Shown here: positions 27,533 through 35,781 of the stretch, piece by piece
Position numbering within the stretch: position 1 is the stretch's first letter
How the letters are laid out: each line of letters starts with the position of its first letter
Origin: Lacticaseibacillus mingshuiensis
GTDB taxonomy: Bacteria; Bacillota; Bacilli; Lactobacillales; Lactobacillaceae
Length of the DNA stretch: 64,000 nucleotides
Reading direction: 5' to 3'
Assembly: GCF_016861785.1 (NCBI RefSeq)
Contig: NZ_BOLS01000004.1
Location: 62,001 to 126,000 of the forward strand
Notes under the pieces: model-generated
What the model was told of the DNA's origin: nothing
What the model saw: the letters and a program-made list of their open reading frames with translations, nothing else
Database searches by the model: none
Position numbers and translations under genes: made by a program

Positions 27533-28050
27533 TTACAAGTGAGAATCGGTTTGTTGTAGGCGGGCGATGTCCGCAAGAAATCGGGCGGTATTGTCTTCAA
27601 GTTTCAACCTTGTGTCGTTTGTCGTTAGTACATCATTTGCCCGCCACCAAGTGCTAAGTGTGGCTGCGCCAAACGGGTGAGCCTTTTGGTGATTGTTGCG
27701 TAGGGTCGCGGCAAATGGCAGATCCAGATAGTAAACGAGCGCTCGTCCTGAAAAGAGGTCAATCAGATGTACCAGCATATTGCCGTAAACATCGCGCCTG
27801 AGGATACCTTCGAGGATGATAACAGAATAATAACTCGTAGCCGCGCAGACCATCGCTTCGAGCATGGCGGCCGCTGGGTGGCTGCGTGGTCATTGGCGTG
27901 CATAATCTCGCGTCGCATCACATCCTGACTGATCAAAAGACAAGCGTTCGTGCCTAGTGCTTCTTGCAGCTGATTGGCTAGATACGTTTTTCCACTGCTG
28001 GAATTGCCGCGAAGAAGAACCAAGATCGGTGCTGGGTGCTTATTCGTCAT
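27533..28050 (-). pseudogene. P-loop kinase (zeta-toxin-like AAA_33), frameshifted
   Basis: Frame 1 (28050 to about 27870) has Walker A RGNSSSGKTYLANQLQ and LLISQDVMRREIMH, typical of small P-loop kinases in lactobacilli and bacilli. Frame 2 (about 27868-27533) continues with AMVCAATSYYSVIILEGIL, YYLDLPFAATLRNNHQK, FG...LSTWWRANDVL, the matching C-terminal half. A one-base loss near 27868-27880 (in CACCCAGCGGCC) separates them. Joined length of about 172 residues fits the family. The substrate is unknown; nucleoside or small-molecule phosphorylation is typical. Confidence 0.75.
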
Positions 28051-28135
28051 AAGTGCCTTTGATCACAAAGAACGACCCGCGAATGACGCCAGCCAACGCG
28101 GACTTTTGATGCGCGAACTTGAACTTGTCGGCTAA

Positions 28136-28507
28136 TTACGCCGGCACTTCCATGCCATCGGTGAGCTTGAAGCCAACTGCGCGTTTCCCGCCCGCGGCAA
28201 GGGTGTACAAAATATTGATCGCCAGGCTATTTTCATAGAAGACATAGGTCCAGCGCACGCCATCGACGGTCAGGTCGGCGACTTCAAGCGGACGATAGGG
28301 CAACACTAAGTCGCGTTCTTTCAAGATCGTCGCCACGCGTGCCACCAGATCTGGCCGCTCAGCCGCTGGTTCGGTCGTGAAGACGACTTTATATTTATTC
28401 CAGAAATAGCGGGCTTCATTGGCGCGCAGCCCGGCAAAGGCCGTGGCCACAGGCGACGAGGTGAGGCCAACGGTATCTACGTTTTTAAAATCGACTTGAT
28501 ATGACAT
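28136..28507 (-). CDS. Conserved-looking hypothetical protein, 123 aa
   Basis: Starts at ATG 28507 behind GGAGG (5-nt gap). Mixed alpha/beta composition with KYKVVFTTEPAAERPDLVARVATILKERDL and WTYVFYENSLAINILYTLAAGG. No membrane segment or known motif. A TCTCAATTATGAGA palindrome sits about 180 bp upstream. I do not recognise the family. Confidence 0.6.
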   Translation of the reverse strand: MSYQVDFKNVDTVGLTSSPVATAFAGLRANEARYFWNKYKVVFTTEPAAERPDLVARVATILKERDLVLPYRPLEVADLTVDGVRWTYVFYENSLAINILYTLAAGGKRAVGFKLTDGMEVPA

Positions 28508-28689
28508 GAGTGCCTCCATTTATCAAAGAAGTGGTCGTTATGGAATGGATTGTACGCTATCGGCTGGGGACTGGCAACACGCCGAGACGGGTGCGACACG
28601 AATACGCCCCGTCATGTTGGCAGGAAAAAGCCGTTGGCAGTCACGCCGGTTATTAGCCCTTCGATATCTCAAAATCTGCGCAACAAATT

Positions 28690-28703
28690 TCTCAATTATG
28701 AGA
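28690..28703. promoter_or_regulatory. TCTCAATTATGAGA, candidate operator (site 5)
   Basis: Perfect 14-bp palindrome, related to the GCTCAAAATTGAGC sites at 8.3-16.5 kb, upstream of the minus-strand 123-aa gene. Confidence 0.35.
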
Positions 28704-28840
28704 CTGATTTTTCCTTGCGTTTTCACACAACTATCTTGATAATGGCAAAGGTGGTATGGATCTCCCAGTCTTCACCACATATTGTTTGCACAACCCCATG
28801 TGCTCTCCAAGTGGCTTACCCCGCTTGGCTCAACATATCA

Positions 28841-28883
28841 AATAGTCCTCAGCCCGAATATGCCGGTTGAGGACTATTTTTTT
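28841..28883 (+). terminator. Intrinsic terminator, bidirectional
   Basis: AATAGTCCTCA / TGAGGACTATT, 11 perfect pairs, followed by TTTTTTT on the plus strand. It abuts the stop of the minus-strand XRE regulator and probably ends that gene too. Confidence 0.75.
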
Positions 28884-28887
28884 GGAT

Positions 28888-29811
28888 TTATGACTGTTTG
28901 ACTAATTGGATGATCGCTGCCTCTGACAAAAATGGCATGAAGGAGCTGATCTGTTCCTCCGCACCATTTTCCGCGAGGCGGTGGATGTGCGCGGTCAACT
29001 GCGCTTCGCTGACAAATGGTGCCAGGGCTTGTAACAGTTTGTTCTGCGGGTCGCGTTTAGCCGTTTGCGCAAAGACGGCATTGTTCTGCTCTTTGGTCAA
29101 AAATGGTGCGGCGGCTTTGATCACTTGCGCGTCCGTGCCGGCTTCCTGGACAAATGCGGCCAGTGTCTGGTTCGCGACAAATGGGAATAACTTCTGCAAC
29201 AAGTTGAGGGGGATGTTTTGGTCGTGCAGGCTCGCCAGCGTGGCGTTGTTGGCGGCACTGCTTCGAAATGGCGCCAAGGCGATGACTGTGGTAACGGTAT
29301 CTGGCAACTTGGGTGTCACATATTGGGCGATCAGGTGCTCGAGGTCGCTACTCTGAAGAAAGGGTGCCAGTTTCTGCAGGTCATCGAGAAATGTTGGGGT
29401 CGCCGAATTTGCCTTGATTCCTTCGACTAAGGTGGTGCTACTTAAAAATGGGGCGAGCGGCACCAGTTCGGCCAGCGTCAACTGTTTTGCGTCGGCCCTG
29501 GCCTCGACTTGCTTGGGGGTCATGACCGGCGCGGCATCCTGTAGTGTTGTGGCATCAAGCGGGGCGGCACTTGCCACCTGGATCACGGTACGCGCGGCCT
29601 GACTGCCCAAGAGTTGCGCCAGGGGCAAGTCGAGCACCTTGGCAAGGGTCTCGTACTTATCGATATCCGGCAAGCTTTGGCTGCGTTCCCAATTGCTGAC
29701 GGCTTGGTAGCTGACACCCAGTTCATCGGCTAGGGCACTTTGCGTCATGTTCTTCTGTTTGCGGGCCGCGGCGATCGTCTGCCCAATTCGTTCTGCGTTA
29801 AAGACTTCCAT
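28888..29811 (-). CDS. XRE-family regulator with APF-rich helical repeats
   Basis: 307 residues from ATG 29811 (GAGG upstream). Residues about 5-65 are a Cro/CI-type HTH (IGQTIAAARKQKNMTQSALADELGVSYQAVSNWERSQSLPDI). From about residue 110 to the end, at least six units share an (A/F)PF-hydrophobic core followed by a short helix: LAPFLSSTTL, LAPFLQSSDLE, LAPFRSSAAN, LFPFVANQTL, AAPFLTKEQN, LAPFVSEAQL, FMPFLSEAAI, spaced about 30-38 residues. This is a solenoid-like repeat domain whose family I do not recognise. It may be a sensor or protein-binding scaffold. The gene is monocistronic. Confidence 0.82.
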   Translation of the reverse strand: MEVFNAERIGQTIAAARKQKNMTQSALADELGVSYQAVSNWERSQSLPDIDKYETLAKVLDLPLAQLLGSQAARTVIQVASAAPLDATTLQDAAPVMTPKQVEARADAKQLTLAELVPLAPFLSSTTLVEGIKANSATPTFLDDLQKLAPFLQSSDLEHLIAQYVTPKLPDTVTTVIALAPFRSSAANNATLASLHDQNIPLNLLQKLFPFVANQTLAAFVQEAGTDAQVIKAAAPFLTKEQNNAVFAQTAKRDPQNKLLQALAPFVSEAQLTAHIHRLAENGAEEQISSFMPFLSEAAIIQLVKQS

Positions 29812-30236
29812 GGAGACTACCTCCTCGATCAATGAGATCGATAATTGATTTTGCGTTGGTTGAACGCTGACCTAAGCATCGCACCAGTCCTTTATTTTGC
29901 CTATCAAGCAGTGCTTGAGTTGGCCCGCTTGAGCGACTGCTAGCCGTGCACTGCTGATAATATCCCGTTTTTCCAAAGATTTACACAGCCAATTTACCTG
30001 AGATCATGTATTGCTCTCAGATCAGCCAGCGCGTAAGATGAAGCTAATCAAAAACGGAAAGAGGGATTCGATCGTGCGTAACTAATTAGCCCATTGCAAA
30101 GTCTCAAGCCACACCGTATTTTGGTGTGATTGGATTTGTGTGGTCTAATGCACGATGTCTCCCCCCTTTGATTGCGGTCGTAGTCTCGTGGGGCCGCTAT
30201 TTTTATCCCGTGAATTGACCACACGGGGAGAATTAC
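29812..30236. other. Intergenic region between divergent genes
   Basis: No gene found. A CACACC/GGTGTG hairpin lies at about 30109-30128, then the GGGGAGAA ribosome binding site of the ABC exporter. Confidence 0.4.
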
Positions 30237-31925
30237 ATGTTCAAATATCTGACAAAAAAGCGGGGCCAATTTGCCCTGACTTTGACTGTGGCTGTCATGT
30301 CCGTGTGCGGTTATATCGGGTGGAGTTTTTTGCTGCAGCTGATCGTCGACATTGCCACTGGTAAACGCAATGGGAGTTTGGTGGCCCTGGGCGGATTTTT
30401 CGTCCTGTATTCGATTGTGATGGATACGGTGGGCGGCACGGACCGGTATCTCAGGCCCCGGCTCAAATTGCAGGCGGCGGGATGGGCGCGCGCGGATCTG
30501 ATGACGCATGCGTTGGCCCTGGCGCCCAGCGCGTTCGCGGAGGTCGGCGTGGGGACGATGATCGGGAAGCTGACGAAGCAGCTAGATAATGTCACGGAGA
30601 GCTTCTTTGGTGAGGCGCTGTGGCTGTTTTATATCTCGGCGCAGATGCTGTTCGCAATGATCGCCACGCTCAGCATCAGCCCGCTCATTACCCTGATCAT
30701 TTTAGTGATGAGTGTGCCGTCTCTATTGTTTCCGTTTGCCCTGAAAAAAATCTTGAACGCTGCCTCCGATGCGCAAGTCGCCGCAATCGATCGGTATACG
30801 GCCAAGGCGACGGATCTGCTGGCGGGGTTTGACACGATCAAATTTGCGTTGGCGGGGCGGTCGGCACGCCGCGAACATGCCCGGGTCAATAACCACTTGG
30901 TGCAAACTAAGCTACGCAACACACGCATCGAGGCCATCAGCTTCGGTGTGTCGACCCTGTTGAATGATCTGACCTACATTGCCGCATGGTTCATCGGCGC
31001 GATCATGGTCCAGCGCGGGGCGATGGACATGGGGCAGATGGTCGTCTTCAGCACATTGACCGGCTACCTGACGTTTCCGATGATGTCGTTGACCCAAGAT
31101 ATTCCCACGATGATCGGCGGGATGCGCGCCGCAGACAAGCTGGCTGCCTTCTTGAAAACGCCGGTGTCGGTCGAAACGAGTGCGTCGGTGGTCTCCTTGA
31201 CTCAGCCGTTGGTCAGCCTCGATCACGCTTCTTATACGCTGGCGGATCAGTCGGTGCTTGTGGATCTTAACCTAACGCTGCCGCCAACGGCCAAAGTCCT
31301 GGTCGTTGGCGCAAGTGGCAGCGGTAAGACCACCTTGTTGCGGCTTGTGCTTGGCGAGATCGCACCGACGAGTGGCCGAGCCGACCTGTTTGCCCAGCCG
31401 GCTTCTGAGCTGCCTCGCAGTTCGGTGTACGGCGAGGTGGGGATGTTGGTGCAGTCGGGACATATTTTTGAAGGGACGGTTCGCGAGAATCTCAGCCTCT
31501 TTACGCAAGCTTTCTCAGAGTCGCAAATGACGGCGGCGATGACGCGTGCCGGGTTGGGGGAGTGGCTGGCGCGCCACGGGCTCGACACGGCGGTCAGCGA
31601 GGCGAACCCGATTCTGTCGGGTGGTGAAAAACAGCGACTGGCCCTAGCCCGGCTGTATCTGCGCCACTACGATTACTTTGTCTTTGATGAGCTGACCACG
31701 GGGCTCGATCCCCATGTGGCCGCTGGGCTCCTGCACGATCTGTTTGCCATGCCACAGGGGTTCTTGCTGGTAACGCACACCTACGATCAGGCGGCGTTTG
31801 CGGCGGCCGACATGATCGTGGTCATGCATGGCGGGCAGATCATCGCCACGGGGCAGAGTACAGCGCCAGCAGTCGCAGCGGCACTGGCGGAGCTCGAGCT
31901 GACGCATGAGGAATTGGCTGTGTAG
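30237..31925 (+). CDS. ABC exporter, fused membrane and ATPase domains
   Basis: 562 residues from ATG 30237 behind GGGGAGAA. Six predicted membrane segments in residues 10-290, then a nucleotide-binding domain with Walker A GASGSGKTT (about residue 358), signature LSGGEKQRLALARL, Walker B YFVFDELTTG and switch THTYDQ. The Walker B glutamate is present (DE). It differs in sequence from the exporter at 25510 and has no dedicated regulator beside it other than the divergent XRE protein. Substrate unknown; peptides, lipids and drugs are all possible. Confidence 0.88.
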   Translation: MFKYLTKKRGQFALTLTVAVMSVCGYIGWSFLLQLIVDIATGKRNGSLVALGGFFVLYSIVMDTVGGTDRYLRPRLKLQAAGWARADLMTHALALAPSAFAEVGVGTMIGKLTKQLDNVTESFFGEALWLFYISAQMLFAMIATLSISPLITLIILVMSVPSLLFPFALKKILNAASDAQVAAIDRYTAKATDLLAGFDTIKFALAGRSARREHARVNNHLVQTKLRNTRIEAISFGVSTLLNDLTYIAAWFIGAIMVQRGAMDMGQMVVFSTLTGYLTFPMMSLTQDIPTMIGGMRAADKLAAFLKTPVSVETSASVVSLTQPLVSLDHASYTLADQSVLVDLNLTLPPTAKVLVVGASGSGKTTLLRLVLGEIAPTSGRADLFAQPASELPRSSVYGEVGMLVQSGHIFEGTVRENLSLFTQAFSESQMTAAMTRAGLGEWLARHGLDTAVSEANPILSGGEKQRLALARLYLRHYDYFVFDELTTGLDPHVAAGLLHDLFAMPQGFLLVTHTYDQAAFAAADMIVVMHGGQIIATGQSTAPAVAAALAELELTHEELAV

Positions 31926-32070
31926 TTTAGCCTGAACGATGCATCAGTGGATGAGGGCGGGGCATACTTGGCCGAACTACCCCTTGCAGCCCCCTCCGCA
32001 CGGTGTTAAAGTAGCGATGAAATCAATAGATGGCGATGACGTTCGCCGAAAACACGAGATACTCGTAATG

Positions 32071-32120
32071 ACGCCTGCTGCGCCGCCCCTCACTGAAGGG
32101 CGGTGCAACAGGCGTCTTTT
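32071..32120 (+). terminator. Terminator or attenuator ahead of the mutS-like pair
   Basis: ACGCCTG / CAGGCGT outer and CCGCCC / GGGCGG inner pairs, then CTTTTG. It sits 26 bp before the first MutS-like gene and about 145 bp after the ABC exporter, so it ends the latter or attenuates the former. Confidence 0.7.
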
Positions 32121-32145
32121 GTATAAAAAAGGAGTTGTGAGTGCG

Positions 32146-33672
32146 ATGTTCAAAAGTCTTTTGTTCCCCGCTGCCAAGCCGCCGGATATTAGGGTGTCTG
32201 GCAAGGCGATGCTAACGGATCTTCATCTGGATCAGGTCTTTCATGCGATTCAACAGCTAACTGCCCAGCCACTGGACGAGTTTTTGCTGCGCCCGCTGAC
32301 CACGGCGGATGAGATCACGTATCGGCAGGCAGTCTTCGCGGACCTCGCTGATTCGCAAGTACACGCTGCGCTGACAGCTTTCAGCAAAAATTATGAACCG
32401 CATCAGGCCTATGTCGGGCGGGTGACCCGTGTGTATGAGGATGAGGTGAAATGGTACACACTGCTGATTCGGCTGAAGCGCAACCAGGCGGCACTGCACG
32501 ATCTCGCGACGCAGCTTGCGGCCAGTCACTGCCAAAGTGCGGCGTTGCTAGGATTGCAGGGATATCTTACTGACTATTTTGCCCAGCCGGGAATCCAGAA
32601 ATTGGAAAGCGCGCTGGTTGCGATTCAGCAGGCACTCGGCGCACTTCGCTATCGGCTGGTGATCGATGACCTGCATGTGACGGTCGAGGAGACAACGGGA
32701 TTTACTGATGGCCTGCACGAGTCGATCGGCGGCGTATTTGCGCCGATGCTGGCGGACCAGGCGAATGATGATGATTTCTCGGCGATCGAACCGCCCGAAA
32801 CGGAGCTTGGCGTCAGCAATCTTCAAGCCATGATTCTGCGGGCGCTTCGCCAAGTCTTTCCCGAGGCATTTGCGAAACTGCTGGCCTTTTATCGGCAATA
32901 TTTGAATGCGCAGGATGAGGTGCTGGACACCGTAGCGGCAGAGGTGCCATTTTATTTGGCCGTGCAGGCGTTTGAAAAACATCTCGGTGCGGCTTACGAT
33001 TTGCCGTTTTGCCTACCCACGGCGGCGGGTCCGGGCGCCACAGAACAGGTGCAAGCCAGCTTTGATCTGGCATTGGCGGCGCAGCGCGGGCATGGCATCG
33101 TGACGAACGACTATCGGTTGGCGGCAGACGAACAGTTTCTCATTATCTCTGGGCCCAATCAAGGCGGGAAGACGACCTACGCGCGGATGGTTGGTGAAAA
33201 TTATTATCTGTACCGACTGGGCATCCCGATTCCTGGCCGTGATGCCGCGCTGGGCCTCAAAACACAGCTCTTCACGCATTTTGAGAGGGCGGAGAGTGCC
33301 GCCAAACTCACCGGTCTGCTGGCGGCCGATGTCGACCGTATCTATGAGATCGTCAACGCCAGCGATGCGGGCAGTTTTGTGATCATGAACGAATTGTTTT
33401 CCTCAACCACTGCGGCTGATGCGGAGAAAATGGGGCGCGAGGTCCTGACGCTGTTGGCCGCGCGCGGGGCAAAAGGCATCTATGTCACTTTTTTGGACAG
33501 TTTAGCCACGCTGCCAAACGTGGTGCCAATGATGAGTCAGGTTGCGTCTGGCTCTACCGCTCGAACATACAAAGTCGTTCGGACACAACCTGATGGGCAG
33601 GCCTACGCGTTGTCACTGCTTGCGCAATACGGCTTGCGGAGCGCCGATATTTTGAAGGAGGCACAGCCATGA
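32146..33672 (+). CDS. MutS-like ATPase, first of a coupled pair
   Basis: 508 residues from ATG 32146 (AAAAGGAG upstream, about 11-nt gap). A helical lever/clamp-like region is followed by a MutS class V ATPase domain: Walker A GPNQGGKTTYARMVG at about residue 336, Walker B FVIMNELFSSTTAAD, and the following helix (EVLTLLAARGAKGIYVTF). The mismatch-binding N-terminal domain of MutS (Phe-x-Glu) and the Smr nuclease of MutS2 are both absent, so it is neither. The stop overlaps the start of the second MutS-like gene (ATGA), indicating coupled synthesis and probably a heterodimer. The role is unknown; DNA structure recognition is plausible from the fold only. Confidence 0.82.
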   Translation: MFKSLLFPAAKPPDIRVSGKAMLTDLHLDQVFHAIQQLTAQPLDEFLLRPLTTADEITYRQAVFADLADSQVHAALTAFSKNYEPHQAYVGRVTRVYEDEVKWYTLLIRLKRNQAALHDLATQLAASHCQSAALLGLQGYLTDYFAQPGIQKLESALVAIQQALGALRYRLVIDDLHVTVEETTGFTDGLHESIGGVFAPMLADQANDDDFSAIEPPETELGVSNLQAMILRALRQVFPEAFAKLLAFYRQYLNAQDEVLDTVAAEVPFYLAVQAFEKHLGAAYDLPFCLPTAAGPGATEQVQASFDLALAAQRGHGIVTNDYRLAADEQFLIISGPNQGGKTTYARMVGENYYLYRLGIPIPGRDAALGLKTQLFTHFERAESAAKLTGLLAADVDRIYEIVNASDAGSFVIMNELFSSTTAADAEKMGREVLTLLAARGAKGIYVTFLDSLATLPNVVPMMSQVASGSTARTYKVVRTQPDGQAYALSLLAQYGLRSADILKEAQP

Positions 33673-35156
33673 ATGTTGGATTGCTTGGTGAACGGCTTGA
33701 TTGGACCGGGCAGTGGACGCCGACTGAGGCACAACGCGCGGTGTTTGCAGATCTGGAAATGCAGCCGATTCTTGAGGCGGCGCTTGATGGCCAGCGGGAT
33801 CTGGCGCAGGTCGTGACCCGCAGTTGGTTTGAACCGGTCACGGATGCGGCAACGCTGGTGTATCGCCAGCAAATGGCGGCGTATGCGACCCAGCACCTCG
33901 ACTATTTTCGCCAGGTGCATCAGCTTGCGAAGGACACGGGCGCAGAGGTGCGGCGCAACAACTGGCTTGTTGGGACGCAGGCCGCGGCTTACTCGCTGTC
34001 CAGCACTTGCAGTCTGTGTGCGCGCTATCTCAAGGGCGTTGCGGCTATTCGTGCGTTGCCATTACCCCCTGCGCCTTGGCCGGCGGGGCTGACGGCTTTT
34101 CACCAGACGCTGACGACGCAATTCGGCGATGGCCGGTTGGCGAAAATGCAGAGTCTGCTCGCGGATCTGAGTGACAATCGCGTGTATGCAGTCGAAGGCC
34201 GGCTCAGCGCGAGCTTAGGCAGTGATGTCGGCGAGCGCGAGGTGCAACATGTCCATCGTCTGCTCGATCGGGTGAGCGAACAGCTGCATCTGGGGAAGCG
34301 CAAGGCAAGCTTTACCCTGTCGGCCCGGGACGATAACGGGACAAAGGCACTGGTGCGCGTGGAAAATCAGGCGAGTTATGCCAGCGCCAAGGCGATGATG
34401 CAGATCTACCATGCCCTTGCCCACTTTTTTGCCGAGCTGGAGGCTGAAACGGGCTGGCTGATCGCAGTCGGTCAGTTGAGTGCGGCATTGACCGGGCCAC
34501 AAGTCTTCCCAACGGCTGCCCCAAAATTCACGGCCACTGGCTTGACCAATGCTGTCTTGCAACTCCAGCCCGACGTCTCCACTGTGATCGGCAACGCGCT
34601 TGATCTGACGCCTGGGCACGGGCTGATCATCACAGGTGCGAATCAAGGCGGGAAGACGACCTTTTTGCGCGCGGTGGGTCAGGCCGTGTTGATGGGCGAA
34701 GCCGGGATGCCGGTCTGCGCGGAAAAAATGACCCTGCCGCCTTTTGACCAAGTGCTTACCCATTTCAAGCGGGAAGAGGATGCGCAGGTGGTCAGCGAGA
34801 AACTCGATGAGGAGCTCAAACGGATGCGCGGGCTGGTCGATCAGTTGACACCGCAAAGTTTGGTGCTCATGAACGAATCCTTTTCGTCGACAAATGAGCA
34901 CGAGGGGTCGCAGATCAATTCTGAGATCACCGGCGGACTGCTTGGCCGGGGGTGCACAGTCGTTTCAGTCAGCCATCAGTTCGAATATACGCAGCTTTTG
35001 CAGCAAGAGGCACTGCCGGTCCGATTTTTGCGGGCTGAGCGGGCGGAAGATGGAAGTCGGTCGTTCAAACTGATGGCAGGGGCGCCGCTTCCGACCAGCT
35101 ATGGCCAGGATATCTTTGATCGGCGATTTGGGGCGCTGCGAAAGAAGCACCGGTGA
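33669..35156 (+). CDS. MutS-like ATPase, second of a coupled pair
   Basis: 495 residues, start overlapping the upstream stop by ATGA, with GAAGGAGG just before. Same plan as its neighbour: helical core, then an ATPase domain with GANQGGKTTFLRAVGQAVL at about residue 323 and LVLMNESFSSTNEHEGSQI. It also has EEDAQVVSEKLDEELKRM between the two, as in MutS domain V. No mismatch-recognition or Smr domain. The two proteins are clearly paralogous but diverged, as expected for subunits of one asymmetric complex. Confidence 0.82.
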   Translation: MNVGLLGERLDWTGQWTPTEAQRAVFADLEMQPILEAALDGQRDLAQVVTRSWFEPVTDAATLVYRQQMAAYATQHLDYFRQVHQLAKDTGAEVRRNNWLVGTQAAAYSLSSTCSLCARYLKGVAAIRALPLPPAPWPAGLTAFHQTLTTQFGDGRLAKMQSLLADLSDNRVYAVEGRLSASLGSDVGEREVQHVHRLLDRVSEQLHLGKRKASFTLSARDDNGTKALVRVENQASYASAKAMMQIYHALAHFFAELEAETGWLIAVGQLSAALTGPQVFPTAAPKFTATGLTNAVLQLQPDVSTVIGNALDLTPGHGLIITGANQGGKTTFLRAVGQAVLMGEAGMPVCAEKMTLPPFDQVLTHFKREEDAQVVSEKLDEELKRMRGLVDQLTPQSLVLMNESFSSTNEHEGSQINSEITGGLLGRGCTVVSVSHQFEYTQLLQQEALPVRFLRAERAEDGSRSFKLMAGAPLPTSYGQDIFDRRFGALRKKHR

Positions 35157-35280
35157 GCTCGCAGTCCCAACACACCGGCTTAGGCAGACGAACAGTGTGA
35201 GTGACAGCTGCTTTCAGAGAGATTTGTCTCAGAAAGCCAGTCGTTTTGTCGTTGCACTGGTGACGTCGCCTGTTTTGATA

Positions 35281-35289
35281 TGTTATAAT
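35281..35289 (+). promoter_or_regulatory. Extended -10 promoter (TGTTATAAT)
   Basis: Perfect extended -10 box on the plus strand with no good -35. It would start a transcript near 35296 running toward the small minus-strand ORF. Confidence 0.55.
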
Positions 35290-35295
35290 CAAACC

Positions 35296-35420
35296 ACAGA
35301 AAAAGGCCACGGGTTCCGCGACCTTTTCTGACGAAGCCGTTAGACGGCTGGCCGATATAAATTACGAAGACACAGAGAATCGTCTACTTCCGGCTAGAAG
35401 TTTGGTGACGATTCTTTTTG
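35296..35420 (+). ncRNA. Candidate antisense RNA of a type I toxin-antitoxin locus
   Basis: Begins after the TGTTATAAT box and would end at the AGAATCGTC/GACGATTCT hairpin with its TTTT tail at 35416. It therefore overlaps the 3' end of the convergent toxin-like ORF. A second hairpin (AGAAAAAGG / CCTTTTCT, about 35298-35331) lies near its 5' end and might terminate it early. The layout matches Fst/par loci, where RNA I and RNA II share a bidirectional terminator. No coding frame. Confidence 0.45.
35376..35419. terminator. Shared bidirectional terminator
   Basis: AGAATCGTC (35376-35384) pairs with GACGATTCT (35407-35415), then TTTT on the plus strand. The stop codon of the minus-strand small ORF (35384-35386) touches the left arm. 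Confidence 0.7.
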
Positions 35421-35518
35421 TGTCCTCTCAGTTCCGCGATTTCTTTCCAAGTCTTTCCACCCAGCCTAATAAGGCCGAACAGTCGGACGAGGAGGTCGAT
35501 TGCATCATCGAGCGTCAA
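35384..35518 (-). CDS. Small amphipathic peptide, candidate type I toxin (holin-like toxin type)
   Basis: 44 residues from TTG 35518, chosen because AAGGGAGGT lies 7 nt upstream. Sequence: LTLDDAIDLLVRLFGLIRLG, then GKTWKEIAELRGHKKNRHQTSSRK. The first half is a hydrophobic/amphipathic helix and the tail is basic. The last codons and stop lie in the terminator hairpin, as in the small ORF at 18583-18738, and both tails contain a (K/R)xRH motif. A plus-strand promoter at 35281 faces it. This fits small type I toxins of lactobacilli. The assignment rests on architecture and has no characterised homologue visible here. Confidence 0.5.
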   Translation of the reverse strand: MTLDDAIDLLVRLFGLIRLGGKTWKEIAELRGHKKNRHQTSSRK

Positions 35519-35726
35519 CAAGGCACCTCCCTTCGCATAGAGTCTAACTGTACCCACATAGGTACCACCCCCAGACGATGGAAAGGCCAACCGGCATCAA
35601 CTTCTTCGCTGGTCCATTATCACATGAATCAAGCGATCTGACCACTATAACGTTATTGATAAAGACTGATATGACGGGCTTTTAACAGGGTGAGGCACCC
35701 TGGTCAACTTGAACCAAAACACAAAA

Positions 35727-35760
35727 AAGATCCGCCCTCAGATTTACGAAGGCGGATCTT
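35727..35760. terminator. Bidirectional terminator
   Basis: AAGATCCGCC / GGCGGATCTT, 10 perfect pairs, with A- and T-tracts on both sides. It ends the minus-strand flotillin operon. Confidence 0.8.
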
Positions 35761-35781
35761 TTACTATCTTCTGAAAACAGC

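Larger units (their letters stand above)
28508..28887. other. Intergenic region with an operator-like site and a terminator
   Basis: No gene seen. Holds TCTCAATTATGAGA (28690-28703) and a strong hairpin with a T-tract at 28841-28883. The T-tract is on the plus strand, although no plus-strand gene is apparent upstream, so a small transcript here is possible. Confidence 0.45.
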
